A stretch of DNA of 64,000 bases from Nocardioides sp. TF02-7 (GTDB taxonomy: Bacteria > Actinomycetota > Actinomycetes > Propionibacteriales > Nocardioidaceae), in NCBI RefSeq assembly GCF_022437945.1, contig NZ_CP092535.1, forward strand, positions 4,216,001 to 4,280,000. Reading direction: 5' to 3'. The stretch's first letter is position 1. Each line of letters opens with the position of its first letter. The translations under genes were made by a program, and so were the position numbers. Of the stretch, positions 1 through 9,269 are shown piece after piece. A model generated the notes under the pieces. It was not told where the DNA came from. It did not search any database and saw only the letters and a list, made by a program, of their open reading frames with translations.

Positions 1-193
1 CCTCGGCGCCGTTCTCGAGGACGTGGTCGAGGAAGAAGCGTCCGTGGAGCCGCTTGCCCTGGAGCCGGCCCTGCATGTCGGTGAAGGCGATGACGACGGT
101 GTCGACCTCGCCGGCGTCGATGGCTGCTCGCAGCAGCGCCACCGAGAGGTGGCGGTCGTTGCGCAGCGGTGCGTCGCTCTGCTGCTGGTGCAC
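1..193 (-). CDS. Glutamine synthetase family protein, N-terminal part (gamma-glutamyl-amine ligase type)
   Basis: Only the first 64 codons are present; the gene runs off the left edge. The translation contains VDTVVIAFTDMQGRLQGKRL, the N-terminal signature of class I glutamine synthetase-like enzymes, in which ATP activates glutamate for attack by ammonia or an amine. The start is a GTG at 193, preceded by AGGAG seven bases upstream. It begins 7 bp after the stop of the GntR-type regulator, so the two are probably one operon. Next to an amine permease, an ethanolamine/choline-kinase-like gene and a DMGDH-like oxidoreductase, a gamma-glutamylpolyamine or gamma-glutamylethanolamide synthetase (GlnA3/GlnA4 type) is more likely than the primary ammonia-assimilating enzyme. 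That specificity is inferred from context only. Confidence 0.85.
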   Translation of the reverse strand, partial: MHQQQSDAPLRNDRHLSVALLRAAIDAGEVDTVVIAFTDMQGRLQGKRLHGRFFLDHVLENGAE

Positions 194-200
194 CGGTCTC

Positions 201-948
201 CTAACCCACCAGTCCGCGCAGCAGCGCGGCGGTGTCGTCTGCAGTGTTCTTCCATGGCCCGGCGCGCCCGGTCGGGCTTGCCGGCGAGGACCGCCCGTAC
301 GACGGCCGCGTGCTGCCGGTCGGAGTGGGCGATGTTGGCGTCCAGCACCGGGATCGCGAGCAACATCTCGTGCAGCACCCGCTGCACGTCGGTGACCGCT
401 GCGACCACCCGGGGCGAGCCGGTGAGAGCGGCGATCGTGAGGTGGAACCGGGAGTCTGCCTGCCGGTGCTGGGCGGGCCGGCGCGCGTCGGTGACCTCGG
501 CCAGGGCGGTGCTCAGCTGCTCACGCTGCTCCTCCGACAGCTCGCGGTCCAGCTGCCGCTGCGCCGCGAGGTGGGCGGCGCCCGGCTCGGTGATGCGGCG
601 GTACTCCAGGACGTCGAGCCAGTCCTGGCGCACCGCGGCGGACACCCGGGCGGCCTTGCGCGCCGACGGGGTCCGCGGCTTGAGCGTGACGACGGTGCCG
701 CCCCCGCGGCCGCGCCGGGTCTCGACCAACCCGGCCTGACGGAGGGCGGCCATCGCCTCGCGCAGGGTCGCCCGCGAGACGCCCAACAGCTCGGCCAGCT
801 CGCGCTCCGCGGGCAGGGTCGAGCCCAGCGGGTAGACACCGAGCCGGATCGCGGTCGCGAGCTGCTCGACGCACGCCTCGAACGCGTGATGGCCCCGCAC
901 CGGCCGCAGCACCGCCTCCGGCAGCTGGGGGTGTTGTGCCTCGGTCAC
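201..948 (-). CDS. GntR family transcriptional regulator with FCD ligand domain (frameshift near 3' end)
   Basis: About 248 residues after correction. A winged-helix DNA-binding domain lies at residues ~15-80 (ERELAELLGVSRATLREAMA), followed by an all-helical FCD effector domain, the usual layout of FadR-subfamily regulators, which generally repress catabolic operons until a small carboxylate or amine binds. Start is GTG 948. One extra base near 240 shifts the last dozen codons; removing it gives a C-terminus ending LLRGLVG and a TAG stop just before the ribosome binding site of the downstream ligase gene, which is why I read it through. It is divergent from the permease gene across a 153-bp gap holding a candidate operator, so it probably controls both directions. 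Confidence 0.85.
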
Positions 949-999
949 TTCGCCATCCTCCGAGCGGGTCGGTCGGCTGTCAATCGTGGCAGGAGTATA

Positions 1000-1015
1000 G
1001 GTCTGAGATCAGGCC
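1000..1015. promoter_or_regulatory. Candidate GntR-family operator
   Basis: GGTCTGA-GA-TCAGGCC is a near-perfect 7-2-7 inverted repeat with one mismatch between arms. It sits in the gap between the divergent GntR regulator and permease genes. Size and position suit a FadR-subfamily operator. Binding is inferred, not shown. Confidence 0.45.
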
Positions 1016-1101
1016 AATCCGATACCAGACTGTTTACAGCGCGCTTCCGTCGGGTCTACCTTCCAGAAAGCCCCTCGACTGGCTCCCACGGAGGATGCGC
1101 C

Positions 1102-2695
1102 ATGGCTGACGCTCAGATCCACAACGAGGACGAGGCCCACCTCGCCAAGCTCGGTTACAAGCAGGAGCTGAACCGGACCTGGTCCGGCTTCTCCAACTTC
1201 GCCATCTCGTTCTCGATCATCTCGATCCTCGCCGGCTGCTTCACCAACTTCGGCGCCGGCTTCAACAACGGCGGCCCGATCTCGATCTCGTGGTCGTGGC
1301 CGATCCTCGGCATCTTCATCCTGATCATCGGGTTCACGATGTCGGAGCTGGTGTCGGCGTACCCCACCTCGGGCGGCATCTACTGGTGGGCGGCCAAGCT
1401 CGGAGGACCGGCGGCCGGGTTCTTCACCGGCTGGCTCAACCTGATCGGCCTGATCGCCGTGACCGCCGGTGTCTCCTACGGGTGCGCGACGTTCATCGAC
1501 CTCACGATCAGCACCTACTCCGAGGACTACGCCGCCGACTACTCGCTCACGCGGGTGTTCCTGATCTTCGTCGTGGTGCTCGCGCTCGCGTCGGTGCTCA
1601 ACATCTTCAGCAGCCACCTGATGGCGATCATGAACAACGTCTCGGTCTGGTGGCACGTCGCCGGCGCCGCGATCATCGTGTTGATCCTGATCCTCGTCCC
1701 GGACCGGCACCAGAGCTTCAGCTACGTCTTCACGGAGCGCTTCAACAACTCCGGCTTCATCGACGGCAGCACGTCGAGCCTCGGGTTCTGGTTCGCGATC
1801 GTGCCCTTCGGCTTCCTGCTCACGCAGTACACGATCACCGGGTTCGACGCCTGCGCCCACCTGTCCGAGGAAACCGACGCTGCCTCGACGGCCGCCGCCA
1901 AGGGCATCTGGCGCTCGATCTTCTACTCGGTGCTCGGCGGCTACATCCTGCTGCTCTGCGTGGTCTTCGCCATCCCGGACGACGCGAGCGGCAACCCCGA
2001 CAACGCAGGGGTCGGCGCCGGCGGCGTCGCCTACATCTTCAACGCGGCGCTGGGCCAGGACTGGGCGACGCTGGTGCTGTTCATCTCCGCCTCCGCTCAG
2101 TTCTTCTGCGCCACCGCGTGCATGACGTCCGCCTCGCGCATGACGTTCGCGTTCAGCCGTGACGGTGCGATCCCCCGGGTCGGCGTGGTTGCGCAGCCTC
2201 ACGGCCAAGCGGGTGCCGGCCAACGCGGTGATGATGGTCGCGGTGGTCGCGGCGATCGTGACGCTCCCCGCCCTGATCGAGGTCAACCTCGGCACGGAGG
2301 CGGAGCCGCTGATTGTGCCCGTCGCGTTCTACGCGGTCACCTCGATCGCCGTGATCGGGCTGTACCTGTCGTTCGCCATCCCCATCTTCCTGCGCTGGAA
2401 GCACGGGGACCGGTTCGAGGTCGGCACGTGGAACAACGGCAGCAAGTACAAGTGGATGAACCTGATCGCCGTCGCCGAGATCCTCGTCGTCTCGATCTAC
2501 CTGATGATGCCGTTCGTCCCCGGCGCGGTGCCGTTCAGCGACGAATTGGCGTGGAAGTACGTCAACTACGCGCCGATCGTCACCCTGGGCGCGCTGCTGC
2601 TGCTCACGGTCTGGTGGAACGTCTCGGCCAAGAACTGGTTCACCGGGCCGAAGCACACCATCGACCAGGCGGTCGTCGAGGCGTACGACGACTGA
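1102..2695 (+). CDS. APC superfamily amino acid/amine permease (one frameshift)
   Basis: A polytopic inner-membrane protein of about 530 residues with roughly twelve hydrophobic segments. The N-terminal region has the APC signature pattern (FAISFSIISILAGC, then SAYPTSGGIYWWAAKLGGPA) and resembles actinobacterial GABA/choline/amine permeases of the BAT1-like group. Start is ATG 1102 after GGAGG. An extra C in a five-C run at ~2172 breaks the frame; the correct reading continues as GAIPGSAWLRSLTAKRVPANAV and ends with TGA at 2695. The downstream kinase starts on the very next base, indicating tight translational coupling. The likely job is import of the amine consumed by the neighbouring ligase, kinase and dehydrogenase; the substrate cannot be told from sequence. 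Confidence 0.85.
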
Positions 2696-3613
2696 GTGGG
2701 CACCGAGATCTCCGCTCCGGCCCTGGACCGCCTCGCCGTGCTGGCGGGGCGGTCCTGGCGGACGGCCGAGCTGCCCGGCGGGCTGACCAACCGCAACCTC
2801 CGCGTCACCACCACCGACGACGGCCCGCCGCTCGACCTGGTGGTGCGCTGCTCGACCAGCGACACCGGGCTGCTGGGCATCGACCGGGAGGCCGAGCACC
2901 TCAACACGGCCCGCGCCGCCGAGGCCGGCGTCGGCGCCGGTGTGGTGGAGTTCCGGCCCGACCTCGGCATGCTGGTCATCACCTACCTGCACGGGCACGC
3001 GCTCACCAACGTCGACTTCGCCGACCCCGGTGTGCTGCGGCGAGCGGCGGTGGCGTGCCGCCGCCTGCACGCCGGGCCGCGGTTCCACGGTGACTTCGAC
3101 ATGTTCGCGCGGCAGGCGGCCTACCGCGCGACCGTGCGCGAGCACGGATTCCGGTTGCCGACGACGTACGACGACCACGCGCCGCAGTGGGCGCGGGTGC
3201 GGTCGGCGCTGGGTGCCCGCGGTCGCACGGTGCCCTGCAACAACGACCTGCTCGCGGCCAACTTCATCGACGACGGCCGCCGGACCTGGCTGATCGACTA
3301 CGAGTACTCCGGCAACAACGACCCGTTCTTCGAGCTCGGCAACACCGCGACCGAGTGCGGCTTCGCCGAGGAGCAGATCGACGCGTGGGTCGAGGCCTAC
3401 CTGGACCGGCCGCCGAGCCGTGCCGACCTGGCCCGGGTGCGCCTGCAGGCGCTCTGCAGCGAGTACGGGTGGTCGCTGTGGGGCTTCATCCAGGCCGCGA
3501 CCAGCCCGATCGACCACGACTTCACCGGCTGGGGGATGGAGCGCTTCGAGAAGGCCGAGGCGACGTTCCGCGGCCCCCGGCTCCGCCAGCTCCTGGAGGA
3601 CGTCGCCCCGTGA
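2696..3613 (+). CDS. Choline/ethanolamine kinase-like phosphotransferase
   Basis: A 305-residue protein of the APH/choline kinase fold. Visible motifs are the Brenner-type loop CNNDLLAANFIDDG (residues ~181-194; the usual catalytic HxD is here NND, as in many bacterial choline kinase-like proteins) and the metal-binding stretch LIDYEYSGNNDPFFELGN. It would use ATP to phosphorylate a small alcohol or amine such as choline or ethanolamine in the cytosol. Start is GTG 2696, directly abutting the permease stop; the 3' end overlaps the oxidoreductase start by 4 bp (GTGA). The operon therefore couples uptake, phosphorylation and oxidation of a methylated or hydroxylated amine. The exact substrate is inferred. 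Confidence 0.8.
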   Translation: MGTEISAPALDRLAVLAGRSWRTAELPGGLTNRNLRVTTTDDGPPLDLVVRCSTSDTGLLGIDREAEHLNTARAAEAGVGAGVVEFRPDLGMLVITYLHGHALTNVDFADPGVLRRAAVACRRLHAGPRFHGDFDMFARQAAYRATVREHGFRLPTTYDDHAPQWARVRSALGARGRTVPCNNDLLAANFIDDGRRTWLIDYEYSGNNDPFFELGNTATECGFAEEQIDAWVEAYLDRPPSRADLARVRLQALCSEYGWSLWGFIQAATSPIDHDFTGWGMERFEKAEATFRGPRLRQLLEDVAP

Positions 3614-6077
3614 CCGACCTGCCGACCCGTGCCCGCGTCGTGATCATCGGCGGCGGGGTGATCGGGACCTCCGTGGCCTACCACCTGACCCGCCTGGGCT
3701 GGACCGACGTGCTCCCTCCTCGAGCAGGGGCGGCTCTCCAGCGGCACGACCTGGCACGCCGCCGGGCTGGTCGGCCCGCTGCGGGCGTCCGAGAGCGGCA
3801 CCCGGCTGGTGCAGTACTCCGCCGAGCTCTACGCCGCCCTGGAGGCGGAGACCGGCCTGGCGACCGGCTACCGCAATGTCGGGGGCGTGATCGTCGCCCG
3901 CACCGAGGACCGGATGGTCCAGCTCCGCCGCACGGCGGCCAACGCGGCGGCGTACGACATGGAGTGCGAGGTGGTGACGCCGGCCCGGGCCCGCGAGCTG
4001 TGGCCGGCGATGCAGGTCGACGACCTGCTGGGCGCCCCTCTGGCTCCCCGGCGACGGCAAGGTCAACCCGAGCGACCTCACTCAGTCGCTGGCGAAGGGC
4101 GCCCGCAGCCGCGGCGCGACGGTGGTCGAGGGCGTCCGGGTGACCGACGTGCTGGTCTCCGTGCGCGGGTCCGCCCGCCGCGCCACCGGGGTCCGGACCG
4201 ACCACGGTGACGTCGAGGCCGAGGTGGTCGTCAACTGCGCGGGCCAGTGGGCCAAGGCGATCGGCGACCGCGTGGGCGTGACCGTCCCCCCTCCACTCCG
4301 CCGAGCACTTCTACGTGGTCACCGAGGAGGTCGAGGGCTGCCACCCGGACCTGCCGATCATGCGCGACCCCGACGGCTGGACCTACTTCAAGGAGGAGGT
4401 CGGCGGGCTCGTCGTCGGCGGGTTCGAGCCCGAAGCGAAGCCCTGGCGATCGCCGGACGACCTGCCGTACCCGTTCGAGTTCCAGCTGCTCGAGGAGGAC
4501 TGGGACCACTTCTCGGTGCTGATGGACGAGGCGCTGCACCGGGTGCCGGCGCTGGCGGAGACGGGGATCCGGAAGTTCTACAACGGCCCGGAGTCGTTCA
4601 CCCCCGACAACCAGTTCCTGCTCGGCCAGGCGCCGGAGCTCGACGGGTTCTTCGTCGGTGCCGGGTTCAACTCCGTCGGCATCGCCTCGGCAGGCGGCGC
4701 CGGTCGGGCGCTGGCCGAGTGGGTGGTCGAGGGCGAGCCGACGACCGACCTGACCTCGGTCGACATCCGCCGGTTCGCGCCGTTCAACGGCAACAACCGG
4801 TGGCTGCGGGCCCGGGTCACCGAGGTGCTCGGGCTGCACTACGCGGTGCCCTGGCCCAACCGAGAGCTGGAGACTGTCCGCCCGTTCCGGCGCTCGCCGC
4901 TGCACGACCGGTTGGCGACGGTCGGCGCGGTGTTCGGCTCCAAGATGGGCTGGGAGCGGCCCAACGTCTTCGCGCCGACGGCCGACGAGGCGCGGTTGCG
5001 CTACACCTGGGGGAAGCCGGACTGGCTGGAGTGGTCGGCGGCCGAGCAGCGCGCCACCCGGGAGGCGGTCGCGGTCTTCGACCAGACGTCGTTCTCCAAG
5101 TACGTCGTCCGCGGCGAGGACGCGGTCCGTGCGCTGCAGTGGGTGTGCGCCAACGACGTCGACGTGCCGGTCGGCCGGGCGGTCTACACCCCGTGGCTCA
5201 ACGAGCGCGGCACCTACGAGGCGGACGTGACCGTGACCCGCACCGGCCCCGACGAGTTCCTCGTCGTCTCCGGCTCGGCGACCACCGTGCGCGACCTCGA
5301 CTGGCTGCGCCGGCGGGGGGCGGTGTCCGGGCGCACGACGTCAGCGGGGCGTACGCCGTGCTCGGGGTGATGGGCCCCCGCCTCGCGCGAGCTGCTCGGT
5401 CGGCTGACCGACGCCGACCTCTCCGACGACGAGTTCCCCTTCGCGACCAGCCGGGTGCTCGCCGTCGGCGACGGCACCGTGCGCGCCACCCGGATGACCT
5501 ACGTCGGCGAGCTGGGATGGGAGCTGATGGTGCCGGTGGAGCTGGCCGTGGGCGTCCACGAAGCCCCTGATGGCGGAGGGGGCCGACCTTGGGGTGCGCG
5601 ACGCCGGCTACTACACGATCGACTCCTGCCGGCTCGAGGCCGGCTACCGGGCCTTCGGGCGCGAGCTGACGCCGGACCTGACGCCGGTCGAGGCGGGCCT
5701 GGTGTTCGCCACCGCGCTCGGCGGTGCGGGCACCGAGGACGGCAAGGACTTCCTCGGCCGCGACGCGCTGCGCCGGCACCGGGAGCGGCTGGCGGGCGGC
5801 GGCCCGCGGCGGCGGGTGGTGTCGCTGACCCTCGGCTCGCCCGAGCCGATGCTGTGGGGCGGTGAGCTCGTGCTGCGGCACGGTGCGCCGGTCGGTCAGG
5901 TCACCAGCGCCGCGTGGGGCGCGACGGTGGGCTCCTGCGTCGGGCTCGCGCTGCTGCGCAGCGACGGTCCGGTGCGCGCGGACGACCTCGCAGCCGGCGG
6001 GTTCGAGGTCGACGTGGCGGGAGGAGCGCTACGAGGCGGAGATCACGCTGCGGGCGCCGTACGCCTCGCGTGCCTGA
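3610..6077 (+). CDS. FAD-dependent oxidoreductase-GcvT fusion, dimethylglycine/sarcosine dehydrogenase-like (seven frameshifts)
   Basis: About 820 residues after correction. N-terminal DAO-type FAD domain with the dinucleotide motif VVIIGGGVIGTS (residues ~9-20), then GTTWHAAGL, whose His is the covalent FAD attachment site in dimethylglycine dehydrogenases. The second half is a GcvT (aminomethyltransferase, folate-binding) domain starting near RATREAVAVFDQTSF, with the C-terminal GCV_T_C domain near the end. Such fusions oxidise N-methylglycines and pass the one-carbon unit to tetrahydrofolate. Start GTG 3610 overlaps the kinase stop. Shifts occur near 3716, 4036, 4287, 5314, 5385, 5567 and 6020, all in G/C runs; all but one are single-base insertions. 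So many shifts in one conserved gene could mean a decayed gene, but the intact coding character between them favours sequencing error. Confidence 0.8.
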
Positions 6078-6112
6078 TCGCCGAACCACGACCGGGCGGC
6101 CGTCCGCTGCCC

Positions 6113-6118
6113 TAGGGT
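6113..6118 (+). promoter_or_regulatory. -10 box of a leaderless promoter (SpoIIE phosphatase gene)
   Basis: TAGGGT ends 7 nt before the GTG start at 6126, leaving no room for a ribosome binding site. This is the spacing typical of leaderless actinobacterial transcripts. Confidence 0.55.
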
Positions 6119-6125
6119 TGCCGGC

Positions 6126-6845
6126 GTGGACGAGGACCTGCTGAGCGGTCTGCGCGACCGCCTGCAGGCGCAGAGCAGGGTCCCGCAGCTCCCGCCCGAC
6201 TGGCACTGCGAGTCGGCGATGCTGGCGGCGTACGGCTTCGAGTACGGCGGCGACTTCTTCGTCGCCGACCTGCTCACGCACCCGAGCGGGGCGGCCGGGA
6301 TGCAGATGGTGCTGGTCGACGTGTGCGGGAAGGGCGAGGGCGCCGTGCCCGACGCGGTCCAGCTCTCCGGAGCGCTCCAGGGGCTCCTGGTCGCGGTGCC
6401 GGAGAGCGGGCTGATGGCGGCGGCGAACGAGTTCCTGCTGCGCCTGCCGTGCCCCGAGTCGTTCGCGACCGCCGTCCAGGTCGTCGTCGACTTCGCGACC
6501 GGGCGCTACGTCGTCCGCAGCGCCGGCCACCCGCCGGTGCTGCGCTGGCGGCGGGAACCGGGGGAGTGGGTGGTGGACTCCGCGCGCGGCACCGCGCTGG
6601 GCGTCGTCGACCGGCCGGAGATGCACGTGAGCGAGGGCGTGCTCGCCCGCGGCGAGGCGCTGCTGTTCTACACCGACGGTGTCGTCGAGGCCCGCGGGAG
6701 CGACATCGACACCGGGATCGCGTGGCTGCAGCGGGTCGCGGCGGACGCCGTCGCCGAGGGCTTCGCGGCCGCGCCGGGGCGGATCATCGACCAGGTCGAG
6801 CGCGGCGACGACGACCGGGCGGTGCTCGTCCTCGTCAGGGAATAG
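6126..6845 (+). CDS. PP2C-type SpoIIE family serine phosphatase
   Basis: A 239-residue cytosolic protein consisting of just the SpoIIE/RsbU catalytic domain. It has the metal-binding pattern EYGGDFFVADLL (residues ~40-51), LVDVCGKGEGA (~63-73), then GHPPVLRW and LLFYTDGVVEARG near residues 137 and 179, and a C-terminal DDDRAVLVLV. The catalytic aspartates of the family are present. These enzymes dephosphorylate anti-sigma-factor antagonists and thereby release alternative sigma factors. There is no attached sensor (PAS, GAF or membrane) domain, so its input is unknown. The GTG start at 6126 is chosen because a TAGGGT -10 box lies 7 nt upstream. No sigma or anti-sigma gene lies beside it. Confidence 0.85.
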   Translation: MDEDLLSGLRDRLQAQSRVPQLPPDWHCESAMLAAYGFEYGGDFFVADLLTHPSGAAGMQMVLVDVCGKGEGAVPDAVQLSGALQGLLVAVPESGLMAAANEFLLRLPCPESFATAVQVVVDFATGRYVVRSAGHPPVLRWRREPGEWVVDSARGTALGVVDRPEMHVSEGVLARGEALLFYTDGVVEARGSDIDTGIAWLQRVAADAVAEGFAAAPGRIIDQVERGDDDRAVLVLVRE

Positions 6846-6934
6846 CCCGCTCACCCGGTCGGTTGTGCGATGTGGTTGCCATGTCAACTACTCGGCGCCC
6901 CGCCGGGGTGGCAGCACGGGACAGGAGCGGAGCC

Positions 6935-8076
6935 ATGCAGATCGGCATCTTCACCGTCGGTGACGTCACGACCGACCCCACGACCGGGCGGACACCCACG
7001 GAGCGCGAGCGCATCAAGGCGACGATCGCGATCGCCAAGAAGGCCGAGGAGGTCGGGCTCGACGTCTTCGCGACCGGCGAGCACCACAACCCGCCGTTCA
7101 TCGCGTCCGCCCCGACGACCACCCTGGCCTACATCGGGGGCGCAGACCGAGCGGATCATCCTCTCGACGGCGACCACGCTGATCACGACCACCGACCCGG
7201 TGCTGATCGCGGAGAACTACGCCAAGCTCCAGCACCTCACCGACGGCCGCGTCGACCTGATGATGGGCCGTGGCAACACCGGCCCCGTCTACCCGTGGTT
7301 CGGCAAGGACATCCGCCAGGGCATCAACCTGGCGATCGAGAACTACGCGCTGCTGCACCGGCTGTGGCGCGAGGACGTCGTCGACTGGGAGGGCCGCTTC
7401 CGCACGCCGCTCAGGGGCTTCACCTCCACGCCGCGGCCCCTGGACGGCGTACCGCCGTTCGTCTGGCACGGCTCCATCCGCAGCCCCGAGATCGCCGAGC
7501 AGGCCGCCTACTACGGCGACGGCTTCTTCCACAACCACATCTTCTGGCCGGCGTCGCACACCGCGCAGATGGTGCGGCTCTACCGGCAGCGGTTCGAGCA
7601 CTACGGCCACGGACCGGCGGACACGGCGATCGTCGGGCTCGGCGGCCAGTTCTTCATGCGCCGCAACAGCCAGGACGCCGTCGAGGAGTTCCGGCCCTAC
7701 TTCGACAACGCGCCCGTCTACGGCCACGGCCCGTCGCTGGAGGACTTCTCGACCTCGACGCCGCTGACCGTCGGCTCGCCGCAGCAGGTCCTGGAGCGCA
7801 CGCTGTCGTTCCGCGACTACGCCGGCCACTACCAGCGCCAGCTGTTCCTGGTCGACCACGCGGGACTGCCGCTGAAGACGGTGCTCGAGCAGCTCGACCT
7901 GCTCGGCGAGATCCTGCCGGAGATGCGCAAGGGCTTCGCCGAGGGCCGGCCGGCGCACGTGCCGGACGCCCCCACCCACGCGTCGCTGGTCGCGGCAGGC
8001 CGGCGGCGCCAAGGACTCCACGGTGTACGCCGAGGCCGACGCGGCCACGGGCACCAGCGACCGCGAGGAGGTCTGA
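6935..8076 (+). CDS. Luciferase-like (LLM) FMN-dependent monooxygenase, CE1758 type (two frameshifts)
   Basis: About 379 residues after correction. A TIM-barrel flavin monooxygenase: MQIGIFTVGDVTTDPTTGRTP at the N-terminus, FATGEHHNPPFIASAP, and LTDGRVDLMMGRGNTGPVYPW are characteristic of the LLM family that pairs with a dedicated FMN reductase (CE1758/CE1759 pair). Start ATG 6935 follows AGGAG. Extra G residues at ~7137 and ~7999 break the frame; the corrected C-terminus ends DREEV and the stop lies 1 bp before the FMN reductase start. It would oxidise an unknown substrate with O2 and FMNH2 supplied by the neighbour. Confidence 0.85.
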
Positions 8077-8077
8077 G

Positions 8078-8734
8078 ATGGTCCGCATCGTCGTCGTCTC
8101 CGCCGGGCTGGGCGTCCCGTCGTCGACCCGGCTGCTCGCCGACCTGCTCGGTGACGCCGCCGAGCGCGCGGTCGAGGCCCGGGGAGCCGAGGTCGCCGTG
8201 GACGTCGTCGAGCTGCGCCCGCTGGCCCACGCCCTGGCCGACCACCTGCTGACCGGCTTTCCGACCGGCGACCTCGCCGACGCTCTCGACCGGGTCGCCC
8301 GTGCGGACGGGCTGGTCGTCGTCACGCCGGTGTTCTCGGCCTCCTACTCCGGGCTCTTCAAGACCTTCTTCGACGTGATGGAGCCCGGCACGCTCGACGG
8401 GAAGCCGGTGCTCGTCGCGGCCACCGCCGGCACGGCACGCCACTCGCTGGTGCTCGACCACGCGCTGCGGCCGCTGTTCGCCTACCTGCGCGCCGTCGTC
8501 GTGCCCACGGGCGTGTTCGCGGCGAGCGAGGACTTCGGCGGCGGCGACGGCGCCCTGGAGAAGCGGGTCGACCGGGCCGCCGGCGAGCTCGCCGCGCTGG
8601 TCGCCGCTGGCGCCGGTGGCGGCGGTGGAACGCCGACGGCGCCGCGCCGCCCGGCGTACGCCGACGACGCGGTCGCCGACGTCACGCCGTTAGAGCAGCT
8701 GCTCCGCGAGGCCGGCGGCGACTCAGTCCGCTGA
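8078..8734 (+). CDS. NAD(P)H-dependent FMN reductase, CE1759 type
   Basis: A 218-residue flavodoxin-fold protein. The N-terminus VRIVVVSAGLGVPSSTRLLAD and the central VVTPVFSASYSGLFKTFFD (residues ~83-101) form the FMN-binding loops of NADPH-dependent FMN reductases. It starts 1 bp after the luciferase-like monooxygenase stop, so it very probably supplies reduced flavin to it. The C-terminus carries a glycine run and a proline-rich linker. The 3' end overlaps the convergent VOC gene by 12 bp. Confidence 0.85.
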   Translation: MVRIVVVSAGLGVPSSTRLLADLLGDAAERAVEARGAEVAVDVVELRPLAHALADHLLTGFPTGDLADALDRVARADGLVVVTPVFSASYSGLFKTFFDVMEPGTLDGKPVLVAATAGTARHSLVLDHALRPLFAYLRAVVVPTGVFAASEDFGGGDGALEKRVDRAAGELAALVAAGAGGGGGTPTAPRRPAYADDAVADVTPLEQLLREAGGDSVR

Positions 8735-9241
8735 CCCGTTCTGCTCGGCCAGCCAGGCGTCGACGCGGCGCTGGGCCTCCTCGGGGTCCACGTCCTCGAC
8801 CCTCGTCATCACCGCCCAGCGGTGCCCGAAGGGGGTCGAGGAACGCGGCGTACCGGTCGCCGGTGACGAACGTCTCCGGGTCGCCGTAGCTCTTCGCGCC
8901 GGCCGCCACCGCCCGGGCGTGGGCCGCGTCGACGTCGGGCAGGTAGACGACCGTCGAGCTGCTCACGTCGTCGCCCCGCTGCGCGCGACCAGGTGGTGGT
9001 CGGGTGCCGGGTCGCCGACCTGCATCCGGCCCTGCGGCAGCTCGAGCTCGCAGTGCGCGACGGTGCCGTCCGGGCCGTCGTTGCGCGAGACCTCGCGGGC
9101 GCCGAGGACCTCGGTGTAGAACGCGATCGCCTCCCGCGCGGGGCTGCAGCAGTAGAACGGCGTGAGGGTCGTGTAGCCGGGCGGGACCGGCGCCACGCCG
9201 GGTCGCTGGGTGCTGTCCTGGGTTGTCGTCTCGGTGCTCAT
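8723..9241 (-). CDS. VOC family (glyoxalase/PhnB-like) protein (two frameshifts)
   Basis: About 172 residues after correction. The start MSTETTTQDSTQRPG leads into TLTPFYCCSPAREAIAFYTEVLGA, a typical vicinal-oxygen-chelate beta-alpha-beta module, with a second module from SSSTVVYLPDVDAAHARAV to DPFGHRWAVMTRVEDV. The latter is the C-terminal motif of PhnB/3-demethylubiquinone-like VOC proteins and is visible only after removing an extra C at ~8828. A missing G at ~8965 splits the two modules. Function is uncertain; many are metal-dependent isomerases or resistance proteins. It diverges from the AraC regulator with 28 bp between starts, so the regulator may control it. Confidence 0.75.
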
Positions 9242-9269
9242 GTCGGCGATCGTGCCTACCCCTGCAGCC

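Noticed and set aside
232..3093. A 953-codon frame joining antisense of the GntR gene to the permease
   Set aside because: The permease part begins at ATG 1102 with a ribosome binding site; the upstream part is antisense to the regulator and the 3' part is out of frame after the shift at 2172.
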